The translations under genes and the position numbers were made by a program. Below are positions 1-11,639 of a stretch of DNA of 21,428 bases, in pieces. The notes under the pieces are model-generated. The model was not told the DNA's origin. It saw only the letters and a list, made by a program, of their open reading frames with translations, and did not search any database. The stretch is from positions 1,720,946 through 1,742,373 of the forward strand of contig BFEA01000207.1 in NCBI GenBank assembly GCA_003427395.1, in the 5' to 3' direction. Source of the DNA: Chara braunii. Taxonomy: Eukaryota; Streptophyta; Charophyceae; Charales; Characeae. How positions within the stretch are numbered: the stretch's first letter is position 1; every line of letters starts with the position of its first letter.

Positions 1-96
1 CACACACACGGGGACACACACGCACATACACACACACACACACACTCACACATACACACGCATACACACACACACACACACATACAAACACACACT
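1..96. repeat. CA-rich microsatellite
   Basis: Interrupted (CA)n tract with occasional T, G and A substitutions. It runs directly into the pentamer satellite that follows. The window starts inside it, so its true left edge is not visible. Confidence 0.95.
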
Positions 97-2590
97 GTAC
101 TTTACGACACTCTATGCCTCTCTACTGTGCTCTACTCTACTCTGCTCTATTTTATGACACTCAACTCTATGACACTCTACTCTACGTACACTACCCTACT
201 CTACGACACTCTACTCTACTCTACTCTACTCTACTCTACTCTACGACAATATACTCTACTCTACTCCACTACACTTTACTCTTACGACATTGTACTCTAC
301 AACACTCTACTCTACGACCACTCTACTTTACGACACTCTACTCTACTCCATGACACTCTACTTTACTCTACGACACTCTACGATACTCTACTCTACTCCA
401 CTCTACTCTACTCTACTCTACTCTACTCTACTCTACTCTACTCTACTCTACTCTACTCTACTCTACTCTACTCTACGACAATGTAATCTATGACACCCTA
501 ATCTACAAAACTCTACAGTAACTCTACTCTACTCTACGACACTCTAATCTACGAAACTCTACGACACTCTTCTTTACTCTACTCTACGACACTGTACCAC
601 ACTCTACTTTACGACACTCTACTCTACGACACTCTACGACACTATACTCTACGACACTCTATGACACTCTACACCACTCTACGACACTCTACTTTACTCA
701 ATGACACTCTACTCTACTCTACGACACTGTACAACATTGTATTGTACTTTACGACACACTACAACACTCTACGACACTCTACAAAACTCCACTCTTCTCT
801 ACTCTATGATACGACATTGTACTGTACTCTACTCTACTCTACTCTACTCTACTCTACTCTACTCTACTCTACTCTACGACACTCTATGGCACTTTACGAC
901 ATTCTACGACACTCTACGACACACTACTCGGCTCTACTCGACTCTACTCGACTCTACTCCATTGTACTTCACTGTACAACATTCTACTCTACTCAACGAT
1001 ACTCCACTCTGGTATACTCCACTCTATGACATTTTACGACAATGTACTCTACTCTACTCTACTCTACTGTACTCTACTCTACTCTAATGAACTCTACTGT
1101 ACGACAATTACACTGTGACACTCTACTCTACTCCACTCCACTCTGCTCTACTCTACTCTACCCACTCTACACTACTCTACTCTACTCTACCACACTCTAC
1201 ACTGTTCTAAGACAATCTACAATACTTTACTCCACGATACGCTATTCTACTCTACTCAACGACACTTTACTCTACTCTACGACACTCTACGACACTCTAT
1301 GACAATCTACTGTACCACAATCTACTTTACGACAGTCTACTCTATGACACTCTACGACTTGACTCTACTCTAATGAGTCTACTCTACGACACTTTTCGAT
1401 ACTTTATGACACTCTACGACACTCTACGACACTTTACAAAAGTCTAATTTGCGACACTCTATGACACCATACTCTACTTTACGACACTCTATTCTACTTT
1501 ACTGTACTCTATGACACTCTACAATACTCTACGACACTCTACTTTTTGACACTCTGCTCTACTTTACTGTACTCTGCGACAGTCTACTCTACGACACTCT
1601 ACGACACTCTACTTTATTGTACTTTACTCCACGACACTCTACTCTACGATACTTTACCCTACGACACTCTACTCTACGACACTCTACTCTACGATACTTT
1701 ATGACTGCTCTACTCTACTCTAGAACACTTTACAACACTCTACGACACTCTACTCTACTTTACTCTACTCTACTTTACTCTACTCTACTCTACTCTTTTG
1801 TACTCTATGACTCTCTACGATACTCTACGACACTCGAGAAAACTTTACTTTACTCTACTCTACGATACTATACTCTAGCCTACGACACTAAACGACACTT
1901 TACACTACTTAACTTTACTCTACGACATTGTACTCTACTCTATTTTGCTCTACTTTACTCTACTCCACTCTACTTTACTCTACTCTTCTACACACTACTC
2001 TACTACACTCTACTCTACTATAAAAAACTCTACAACACTCTACTTTACTATACTCTACTTTACAACGCTCTTCCCTATTATACTCCACTCTACGGTAATA
2101 TACAACAACTCTACTCTACTCTACGACATTGTACTCTATGACATTGTACTCTACGACATTGTACTCTATTCTACTTTGCTTTACTTTACTCTACTCTACC
2201 CAATCTGCTCTACTCTACTCTACTCTTCTACACTCTACTCTATAACATTCTAGTCGACTATAAAAAACTCTACAACACTCTACTGTACGACACTCTACGC
2301 TACGACACTCTACTCCACTGTACTCGACGACACTCTACTTTACAATACTTTACAACACTCTACTTCACTCTATTTCACTCTACTTCACTCTACGTTACTC
2401 TACCGTGACTCTACCCACTCCACTTTAGTCTACTCTACTTCACTCTTCTCTACTCTACTAAGGTCGACTCTACTCTAAGACACTCTGCAACACTCTACTC
2501 TACTTTACTCAACGACACTCTATTGTACTCTACGACACTTTACTCTCCTCTACTGAAAAAAACTCTACTCTACGACTCTCTACTCTACTC
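97..2590. repeat. Pentamer satellite block 1, CTCTA/CGACA type
   Basis: About 2.5 kb of 5-bp units. The main unit is CTCTA, in pure runs (for example around 390-475) and alternating with CGACA to give a CTCTACGACA decamer. Common variants are TGACA, CAACA, CTTTA, TTGTA and CTCAA. TGACA and CAACA are the two products expected from loss of the CpG in CGACA. Because CTCTA contains no plus-strand stop in any frame, long plus-strand open frames of a repeated Leu-Tyr-Ser-Thr-Leu peptide arise by chance; the minus strand (TAGAG) is full of stops. I read it as non-coding satellite, possibly heterochromatic, but the sequence does not show the chromosomal location. Confidence 0.97.
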
Positions 2591-2892
2591 CTATGTATCA
2601 CCCACGGCCACGACCGTGGGGTCAAACTCGGAGGGCGGCCGTAATCATGGCCGTCGCGGCTTCAACCGTTGTTGGGTGCGACCGAGACTTTCAAGAATTT
2701 GTTTAGACTTGAAACAATTCTTAAAAAACAAAAAAAAACATATCGGGTTGTAGATCTTTTCGAGATCTAAATTGCGCAATTTTTTATTTTATTTTTTGAC
2801 TTCATCTTTAAATTTTTAAAATTCAAAAATTAATTTTCCTTAGACAAAAGTTTTTATTTTTTTTTATTTTTTTTTTAAGAAAAACTATGAAA
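2171..2892 (+). repeat. Left copy of a ~720-bp segmental duplication
   Basis: Satellite plus the first ~300 bp of a transposon-like element match 3957-4658 in the same orientation. The order of satellite variants is shared, including the rare CCCAATCTG and TTCACTCTATTTCACTC stretches, so this is a real duplication and not just two satellite tracts. The offset changes from 1786 to 1766 bp across the repeat because of small indels. By eye the non-satellite part is about 94-95 percent identical. Confidence 0.9.
2591..2892 (+). mobile_element. Truncated copy of a short transposon-like element
   Basis: Starts with CTATGTATCACCC, has a GC-rich head and an AT-rich body, and matches 4361-4658. It stops at 2892, where an unrelated block begins, so the last ~190 bp seen in the full copy are missing. 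The head holds two inverted repeats. CCCACGG...CCGTGGG at about 2600-2619 is perfect here. The second, GGCGGCCG with a TAATCA loop, is intact in the full copy but broken here by C-to-T type changes. An AGATCT...AGATCT inverted repeat lies near 2751-2768. It has no coding capacity. Confidence 0.75.
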
Positions 2893-3956
2893 GAGAGGAA
2901 GAAGACAGCAGACTGGGAAGACTGCCTCGGCATGAGAACGGCACAGGAGATACACCCTTACAGCACATCCGCAACACATGCTCACAAAGAAAACCAAAGC
3001 GAACACGTACAAAAGGCACCTGAAAAGAAACTCCAATAATCCAAGTGTTCAAAGAAACAAGCATTCGCATAGTTCATCAGCGAGGTCAATCCCCGACGCG
3101 TTTCGTCCGTCCCGCACACGGACTCATGAGGGGGAGATAGTAAACCACCCACTCTGATACAACAGCCAAACCATGGAGGCCATACCACAGCCTTGCCTCT
3201 AATATATAGCTAACCCACCCCTACTCGTTCCCAGACACAAGCAGCGTGTGTGGAAAGGCCGCAAAGCCCGAACACACGGAGTCCAAGTGCAACCTCCGCC
3301 ATTACCATACCACATGTACTATGCATCTTACGGGACCCAGCAACCGTCACCTCTGGGAAACATGAACACTCCATCTGGATAGTCAGAGGAGTGCGTCTTA
3401 CCGACCAATCCAAAACCCGACCAGTGGACAGATCGAAGCCATCAACAAAGGTCAAGTTGCTTCGTACGTTCAGCCCCATCGTGCTCATAGTACGCAAATC
3501 AAGCTGAGGAGTTGCTAGAGCACCCCCACCGCCTACTGCTATAGTTGTCCCTTCCTGCGCCGTCGCCAGCGCATAGCATAACCGCTAGCACCCGGCATCG
3601 AGCCTGCTGCAAATGAGGTCGAATGAAGGAGCGTCTTCTGCTTTTGAACAGCTCATTACCTCCATTCCACGGTACAGGCAGCCGAAGGAAATTCGAAAAA
3701 AAGTTTCCAGAAAAAAAATGAGCGGTCCTTTCCACACGCACTTGTCGGAGAAAACGCCCCCAAAGTCAGGAAACCTAACCCCATACATTCCCATTAGGGA
3801 GAGGGCTCAATGTAAGAGAGCCCAAAACAAAAAACTTCACAGCGGTCAGGCGGGAAAGAAAAAAGAAAAAATAAAAAGGAAACCCCCGTACTTAGACAAA
3901 AACTAAGCCAGATACCTAGGATTCGACGAGTCCAAACATCCAATGCTGACATGCGT
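2893..3956. other. 1.06-kb non-satellite block between the two duplicated copies
   Basis: Mixed-composition sequence unlike the satellite around it, bounded exactly by the end of the left duplicate and the start of the right one. Open frames of 61-97 codons occur on both strands, overlap each other, and resemble no family I know. No reverse transcriptase or GIY-YIG endonuclease motif is visible. The minus strand carries a hammerhead ribozyme-like fold at 3086-3140, which suggests descent from a Penelope-like element or a related ribozyme-bearing retroelement. The last 120 bp are purine- and A-rich. Confidence 0.6.
3086..3140 (-). ncRNA. Degenerate type I hammerhead ribozyme-like motif
   Basis: Read on the minus strand. 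The helix I 5' strand CCCC (3134-3131, plus T3135) is followed by core CTCATGA (3130-3124). A perfect 6-bp helix II, GTCCGT (3123-3118) with ACGGAC (3110-3105), has a 7-nt loop. Core GAAA (3104-3101) follows. A 2-bp helix III with loop GC ends in GTC (3097-3095), and GGGGA (3094-3090) closes helix I. The predicted cleavage point is between 3095 and 3094. The known core is CUGAUGA, so this copy carries C in place of the conserved G5 and is probably inactive or very weak. The very short helix III matches what is known of hammerheads in Penelope-like elements. Confidence 0.65.
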
Positions 3957-4360
3957 CTACTTTGCTCTACTTTACTCTACTCTACCCAATCTGCTCTACT
4001 CTACTCTACTCTTCTGCACTCTACTCTATAATATTCTAGTCAACTATTAAAAACTCTACAACACTCTACTGTACGACACTCTACGCTACGACACTCTACT
4101 TCACTGTACTCCACGACACTCTACTTTACAATACTTTACGACACTCTACTTCACTCTATTTCACTCTACTTCACTCTACGTTACTATACTCTACCCACTT
4201 TACTTTAATCTACTTTACTTTACTCTACTCTACTCTACTAAAGTCGACTCTACTCTAAGACACTCTACAACACTCTACTCTACTCAACGACACTCTACTG
4301 TACTCTATTGTACTCTATGCCACTTTACTTTCCTCAACTGAAAAAAACTCTCCTGTACTC
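3957..4360. repeat. Pentamer satellite block 2, within the right duplicate
   Basis: Same CTCTA satellite and the same succession of variants as 2171-2590. Its left edge is abrupt, against the 1.06-kb block. Its right edge is the start of the full transposon-like element. Confidence 0.95.
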
Positions 4361-4658
4361 CTATGTATCACCCGCGGCCACAACCGTGGGGTCAAACTCG
4401 GAGGGCGGCCGTAATCACGGCCGCCGCAGCCTCGACCGTTGTTGGGTGCGACCGAGACTTTCAAGAATTTGTTTAGACTTAAAACAATTCTTAAAAAACA
4501 AAAAAAAACATATGGGGTTGTAGATCTTTTCGAGATCTAAATCGTGCAATTTTTTATTTTATTTTTTGACTTCGTCTTCAAATTTTTAAAATTCAAAAAT
4601 TATTTTTCCTGAGACAAAAGTTTTTTTTTTTTTTTTTTTTTTAAGAAAAACTATGAAA
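3957..4658 (+). repeat. Right copy of the ~720-bp segmental duplication
   Basis: Partner of 2171-2892. Beyond 4658 the element continues to its natural end, so this copy is more complete and probably closer to the original arrangement; the left copy was cut at 2892. Confidence 0.9.
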
Positions 4659-4850
4659 CTTATTTGTTTTTTTATTTTAAATCCAGTGATGTTTTTGGAT
4701 ATGACTACAAGGCAAAAGTTGTTCAATATGTGTTTCTGCATAACATATTTTTGTTTTAGAATTTTTTTAATTCGTTTTTTTTTTTTTTTTCCCATGGTCG
4801 TGGGGTCGCCTCCTAGGCCTCGCATGGCCGCCTTCGGGGGGGATTCATAG
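4361..4850 (+). mobile_element. Full copy of a 490-bp non-autonomous TIR-like element in satellite
   Basis: Left end CTATGTATCACCC and right end (reverse complement) CTATGAATCCCCC agree at 11 of 13 positions, which suggests short terminal inverted repeats. Both ends are GC-rich (4361-4450 and 4795-4850) and the body is very AT-rich with T runs at 4620-4642 and 4776-4790. A perfect 8-bp inverted repeat, GGCGGCCG/CGGCCGCC with a 6-nt loop, lies in the head. Satellite flanks it on both sides. The 8 bp on each side (CTGTACTC and CTCTACTC) match at 7 positions, but satellite periodicity makes this weak evidence for a target duplication. About 75 bp near 4700-4775 resembles 15035-15115 of the hAT-like element. 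It has no coding capacity. Confidence 0.65.
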
Positions 4851-7800
4851 CTCTACTCTACTCTACTCTACTCTACTCTACGAAACTCTGTTGTACTCTA
4901 TGATACTTTATTTTACTCTATGGCACTCTGGGACACTCTACTCTACTCTACGAAATTGTATGACAGTTTACTGTATACTACTCTACGACACTCTACTCTA
5001 CTCTATGATAGTCTACTCTACTCTACTCTGCGACAATTTGTTGTACGATACTCTATGGCACTCTACTCTACTCTACTCGACTCTATGACGCTCTATTCCA
5101 CTCAACTCTATGAAACTCTACTCTACTTCACAAAATTCTACTCTACTTTAATCTACAACACTTTACTCTACGACACTTCACTCTACGACACTTCACTCTA
5201 CGACACTCTACTTAATGACATTTTACTCTACGACACTTTAATCTACTATACTCTACTCTACTCTACGACACTCTATGACACTCTACTATACTGTACTCTA
5301 CGACACGCTATTGTAATATCTGACACTCTACTCAACGACACTCTACTCTACGACACTCTACTCTACGACACTCTACTCTACAACACTCTACTCTATTCTA
5401 CGACACTCTACGACATTCTATGATACTCTATTATTCTCTATTGTACTCTATGGCATTCTACCATACTCTACCACACTCTACTCTACTCTACGCTATGACA
5501 CTCTACTCTACTCTATTCTACTCTAATCCACTTTACTCCACCCTACAATACGACACTCTACTTTACTCCACTCTAATCCACTCAACTGTGCCCTACTCTA
5601 CGACACTCATCTCTCGGACATTCTACTTTATTACACTTTACTCTACTTTACGACACTCTACTCTACTTTACTTTACGACACTCTACTCTACTTTACTCTA
5701 CCACACTCTACTCTTTTGTACTCTACTCTAAAACAATGTATTGTATAATACTTTACTCTACGAAACTTTACTCTCCTCTACGAAACCTTACTCTCCTCTA
5801 CGATACTCTCTTGTAATCTACTCGACGACACTCTACAACACTTTACTAAACCTTATGACACTAAACTCTATTGTACTCTTCTCTACTTTACTCTACAACA
5901 TTGTACTCTACTTCACTCTACAACACTCTGCGACACTCAATGACACTCTACGGCACTTTACTTTACTCTACGACACTCAATAATACTCTACTTTACTCTA
6001 CTCTACTCTACGACATTCTACTGTACTCTATGACATTTTTCTCTACAACATTCTACTGTACTCTATGACACTTTTCTCTACAACGCTTTGCAATATTGTA
6101 GTCTACGACACTCTACTCTACTTTACTCTACTCTACGTTGATCTACTCTGCAACACTCCACTCTACTCTACTCTACTCTACTCTACTCTACTCTACTCTA
6201 CTCTACTCTACTCTACTTTACTCTACTGTACTTTACTATACTGTACTCTACTCTATGCTTTTGTACTCTACGACTATTCTAAGACACTCTACGGCATTCT
6301 ACGACACTCTACAAAACTCTACTCTACGACACTTAGTCTCTACTTTACTCTATGACAATTTACTCTACTATACCGTACTCTACAACACTATACGACACTT
6401 TACTCTACAGTACTATACTCTACTTTACTCTACTCAACTCTACTCTACTTTATCCACTCGGCTCCGCTTTACTGTACTCTATTTTACTACACTCTACTCT
6501 ACTACACTTCAGTCTAGTATTACACTCTACAACACTGAAGTATCGGATACTCTACAACGCTTTACTCTATGACACTCTAGTCTACGACACTCTACGACAC
6601 TCTATGACATTCTACGACACTCTATGACACTTTATGACACTATACGGCACTATACTCTTTTGTACGACACTCTTCTTTACTCTACAACATTCTACAAACT
6701 ATTATACTCTACGATACTGTATAGCACTCTACTCAACTCTACAACTCTTTATTCTACTCTACGACACTGCAAGACACTATACTCTACTCTCCTACACTGT
6801 ACTTTTCTCTACTCTACGACACTCTATGTCACGTTACTCTACTCTACAACACCGTACTCCACTCCACCCTACGACACTCTACTCTACTCAACGACACTGT
6901 ACAACACTCTACTCTATGACACTCTATAGCACTCTACTCTACTCTACTTTGCGATACTTTACGCTACTCTATGACACTCTACGACACTCTACTCTTCAAC
7001 ACTCTACTCCATTTTACTCTACTCTGCGGCACTCTACTCTACTGTACTCTATGACACTCTACTCTACTACACTCTATTCTATGACACTCTACTCTACTCT
7101 TCTCTACTCTACTCTTCTCTTCTCTACTCTACTCTTTTCTACTCTACTCTACTCTACTCTACTCTACTCTACTCTACTCTACTCTACTCTACTCTACTCT
7201 ACGACACTCTACTCTATGACACTCTACTTTACGACTACTTTATTCTACTCTACCATACTCTACGACATTCTACTGCACTCTACGACACTATACTCTCCTC
7301 TAGTCTACTGTATGACACTCTTCTTTACTCGATGACACTCTACGATACTCTACGGCGCTCTACAAAAGTTTACTCTACTCTACTGTACTCTACTCTAGTC
7401 TACGACACTCTACTCTGCTATACTCTACTCTACGACATCATACGACAGTCTACTCTACCACACTCTATTCTACTACAAGAAACTTTTCAACACTCTACTC
7501 TACGACACTCTATACTACTGTACTGAATGACACTGTACTGTACTCTACTCTATTGCACTCTACTTCACTCTACTTTACTTTACTCTACTCACTCTACTTT
7601 ATTATACTATACTGTACTATACTAAACTCTACTTTACTCTAAGACACTCTACAACATTGTACTCTAGTCTACTCAACGACACTCTACTCTACTTTAATCT
7701 ATTTTACTCTACGACACTCAACTATATAAAACTCTACTTTATCGTACTCTACTTTACAACTCTCTATTCTACTCAACTCTACTCTACTCTACTCTACTCT

Positions 7801-10645
7801 ACTCTACGACAATCTTCAACAGTCTATTGTGCTCAGCGGCACTCTACTCACTCTACAAGACTCGTTTGTACTCTACTACATTCTACTCTGCTCTACCTTC
7901 CTCTAGAATCCTCTATTCTACTCTACGACACTCTTGGACAATCTACTCTACTCTACTATTCTCTATGACATTTTGCTCTACTCTCCAACGCTCTATCACA
8001 TTTTACTCTACTCTACTCGACTCTGCTGTACTCTACTCTACTCGACTCTGTTGTACTCTACTCTACTCTACTCTACTCTACTCTACTCTACTCTATTCTA
8101 TGATACTCTACTCTACTCTATGACACTTTACTTTATTACACTCTACTCTACTCTATAACACTCTACTATACTACACTCTACTCTACTTTACTCTAGTCTA
8201 TTCTACAATAGTCTTCTCTACGATACTCTATTCTATTGTACGACACTCTACTCTCCTCTACGACACTCTACTGTAATCTACTCGACGACACTCTATTCTA
8301 CTCTATGACTCTCTACGACACTGTACTTTACTCTACGACACTCTGCGACACTATGTAGCACTCTGCTATACAAGACTCTACTCTACTCTACGACCCTTGC
8401 TACTCTCCTCTACGGCACTCTACAACACTCTACGACACTCTACGACACTCTACGACACTCTACTATACTCTAGTCCTCGACACTCCACTCTACTCTACTC
8501 TACTCTACTCTACTGTATGACACTTTGCTCTACGACACCCTAGTCGATAACACTCTACTCTATTCTATGACACTCTACGACACTCTACGCTACTCTACGC
8601 TACTCTACAACACTCTATGACACTCTACGACGCTCTATGACACTCTACAACACTCCACTCTACTTCACTCTAATCCACCCTACAATGCGATAATGTACTG
8701 TAATGTACTCTACGACACTTAACTGTACCTACTCTATGACACTCTACTCTACCCTACTACACTCTACTCTACTCTATGACACTCTACTCTCTAACACTCT
8801 ACTCTACTACATTCTATTCTACTCCACGACACTCTACTTTACTTTACTCTATGACACTCTACTCTACTCTACTATACGTTACTTTAAGACAATGTACTCT
8901 TTGATACTATACTCTACGACACTCTCCTCTCCTCTACGACACTCTGCCGTAATCTACTCGATGACACTCTACGAAACTCTGATCAAGTTTATGACACTCA
9001 TCTCAACTCTACTCAACTCAACTCTACTGTACTCAACTCACCTCAACTCTAATCAACTCAACTCTACTATACTCTACTATACTCTACTCTCCTCTCCTCT
9101 CCTCTACTCAACTCTACTCTACTCTACTCTACTCTACTCTACTCTAGTATACTCTACTCTACTCTCCTCTACGACAATTTACTCTACGATGCTCTACTCT
9201 ACGACACTCTACCGTCCTTTACGACACTTTACTATAGTCTAGTCTATGACACTCTACGACATTTTACTGTAGTCTATGGTACTCTACTCTACTCTAGCAC
9301 ATTGTACTCTACTATACTCTACCCTACTCTACTCTAGTTTACTCTACTCTGCTCTACTCTACTCTACAATATTGTACGACACTCTATGACACTGTTCCCT
9401 ACTCTATAGCACCCTACTCTACAACACCTAATTGAACAACACTCTACTTTACTCTACATTACTCTACATTACTCTACTTTAGGATACTCTACGACGCTTT
9501 ACTCTACTCTACGACATTATACTGTACTCTACTTTACTTCACTCTACTCCACTCTACGACACTATACTCCACTCTACGACACTCTAGGACACTCAACTCT
9601 ACTCTATGACACTGTGTTCTACTTCACTCCACGACAGCCAAGGACACTCCGCTTAACGAAACTCCTTGATACTTTACTCTACTCTATTATACTCTGTGAC
9701 ACTCTAATCTACTCTGCGACACTTTACTCTACTCTATGACACTCAAGTCTACCTCACTTTACGACACTCTACTCTTCTCTATTTTACGACACTCTACTCT
9801 ACTTTATTCGACTCCGTGACACTCTACTCTACTCTTCTCTTCTCTACTATACGACAATCTACTCTACGATATTTTAGTTTACTGTACTCTACAATACTCT
9901 ACTCTACTGTACGACAATCTAATAATACTCTACTCTACTCCATGACACTTTACTCTTCTCTACGACACTCTATGATAATCTACTCGACGACACTCTACTA
10001 CACTTTACTGTAATCTACTCGACGACAGTCTATGACACTCTACTCCACTTTATGACGCTTTACTGTACTCTACTCTACTGTACTCTACTCGACGACACTC
10101 TATGCCACAATATGACATTCTATGACACTCTACTTTACTCTACTCTACTCTACTGTGCACTCCTTTACTCTATACTTCTCTACTCTACTCTACTCTACTC
10201 TACTCTACTGTAATATACTCTACTCTACTCTACTCTACTGTAATATACTATACTCTACTCTACTCTATAACACCTTACCTTATTCTACTTTACTATATGA
10301 CACCCTACTTTACTATACTCTACTCTATAACACCCGACTCTACTCTACTTTTCTCTACTCTACTCTACTATTCTCTACTATATTATACTCTCTACAATAC
10401 CACTCTACAACACTCTACTCTACGACACTCGTCTTTACTCTACTCTACTCCTCGATGACACTCTACTCTACTCTATTGTACTCTTATATACTCCATTCTA
10501 CTTTACTCTGCTCTACGACACTCTACTCTACAAAACTCTACTCTATGACACTCTACTCTATGACACTCTACTCTATGACACTCTACTCTATGACACTCTA
10601 CTCTATGACACTCTACTCGATTCTACTACACTCTACGACATTCTC
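4851..10645. repeat. Pentamer satellite block 3, ~5.8 kb
   Basis: Continues the CTCTA/CGACA satellite to about 10645, where non-repeat sequence begins. Local sub-patterns include pure CTCTA runs (around 6165-6215 and 7140-7200), CTCAA-rich sequence (9000-9065), short CTCCT runs (9085-9105), CTCTACGACA decamers (8410-8465) and a 15-bp higher-order repeat near the right end. No gene or other insertion is recognisable inside. All plus-strand open frames here, up to 233 codons, are satellite artefacts. Confidence 0.97.
10541..10615. repeat. 15-bp higher-order satellite repeat, five exact copies
   Basis: Unit CTCTATGACACTCTA is repeated five times without a change. It is preceded by one related unit with ACAAA in place of TGACA, and followed by a CTCGA variant. 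The uniformity contrasts with the mixed satellite nearby and points to recent local expansion. Confidence 0.95.
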
Positions 10646-10833
10646 CTTTACTATATGGTACTTTCTTTACCGTTGTGGCAGTTTCGGTTGTGGGCGTAGC
10701 CTGCACTGCTGTCGCGCGCGACGGTCCCACACCCAGACGTAAACAATTCTTGTGTCGGGCCTCACGGTCGCATCACGCAGGAGTCTTAAGTCACCTTAGC
10801 GAAAACACCACTCCGACCTCACGGATTCGTACG
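10646..10833. other. Short non-repeat segment between satellite and tandem duplication
   Basis: About 190 bp of ordinary composition with no recognised feature apart from a perfect 12-bp palindrome, GTCGCGCGCGAC, at 10711-10722. An open frame enters it from the satellite and has no independent support. Confidence 0.5.
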
Positions 10834-10990
10834 ACAGGTTAGAGATCCCGCGAAGTACAACTTACCTACACCTGGGGAAGTTGTCGCCATCCCTTAGGTG
10901 GACGCATCCCTATTGAGCCACCGACCCACTTGCGAAGGCTTTCATATGCAATCGCAGAGGTAGGACAGCAGAGGACGTTTTCTCGATATA

Positions 10991-11102
10991 TCAGGTCGAC
11001 CTTTTCGGACAGTCTTCCACTGACTCATATATCGTGCACTGAAGAGCTAACTTTCTCGGACCGACAACCTAATCAGGTCGACCTTTTCGGACAGTCTTCC
11101 AC
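10991..11102 (+). repeat. Nested 30-bp direct repeat pair in unit 1
   Basis: An identical 30-bp sequence starting TCAGGTCGAC and ending GTCTTCCAC occurs at 10991-11020 and 11073-11102, 82 bp apart. The same pair exists in unit 2 (11797-11826 and 11879-11908), each with one substitution, so it predates the larger duplication. Confidence 0.95.
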
Positions 11103-11258
11103 ACTTAGCTGCTCATGATAGTGAGTTCACGTTCCCCGTTAACCATATGAGAAATGCCGATGTCTAACCCCTTTTGTTATCTTCCCACTTTCTTAAACTC
11201 TCAGCAGAATCTTAGACAATAATATGCCTGATCTCGAGCGTGAATATAACCTTGTTCA

Positions 11259-11262
<4 letters not shown>

Positions 11263-11322
<60 letters not shown>
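11263..11322. repeat. (TA)n microsatellite, 60 bp
   Basis: Pure TA dinucleotide run within unit 1. It creates the Ile-Tyr repeat frames seen on both strands. Confidence 0.99.
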
Positions 11323-11324
<2 letters not shown>

Positions 11325-11639
11325 AGAGGGGAGCGAATGGGTGGTAGACCTCACTTTTCACAATTGTGGTGCACCCTGTCCGAATATCACAGATGACCAC
11401 TCAAGTTCAGAAGACAATCACACCCCAAACACCTATGCCAATGCAAGGAAAGCCACACACACGCATACAAATGCAGACACAGAATGCACTACAAGCGTCA
11501 ACCTTTAACCCATTCATAGCAAATCCCTCACTCCCCCAAAACTTTGAAACAACAGTCCTTCCTACCCCTGATTCCTCTTGCCCTGCCCCCTCACTTTCCA
11601 AAGTTATTCGAGAGTGACCAGGACATTTCAGGCTTAGAT

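Larger units (their letters stand above)
10834..11639 (+). repeat. Tandem duplication, unit 1 (~806 bp)
   Basis: Direct tandem repeat with the unit at 11640-12416. By eye the copies are about 96 percent identical outside the AT microsatellite. The sequence ACAGG occurs at the left edge, at the join and at the right end, which suggests short homology at the duplication breakpoints. An 83-codon frame near the end (from a GTG at 11366) is open in both copies, but the copies differ by about five replacement and three silent changes, so coding constraint is not evident. I do not recognise the sequence. Confidence 0.92.

Noticed and set aside
3074-3080. A second, intact CTGATGA word on the minus strand just past the predicted ribozyme cleavage site
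   Set aside because: No helix II and GAAA follow at the needed distance, so it does not make a hammerhead core.
97-10645. Satellite as telomeric repeat
   Set aside because: TAGAG/CTCTA is not a known telomere unit (arthropod TTAGG, vertebrate TTAGGG), and CGACA units are interspersed throughout.
10711-10722. Perfect palindrome GTCGCGCGCGAC
   Set aside because: Short and isolated, with no partner or neighbouring motif to give it meaning.
114-10742. Many long plus-strand open frames encoding Leu-Tyr-Ser-Thr-Leu repeats
   Set aside because: They are the three readings of CTCTA, which has no stop on one strand. They overlap in different frames and follow the satellite exactly.
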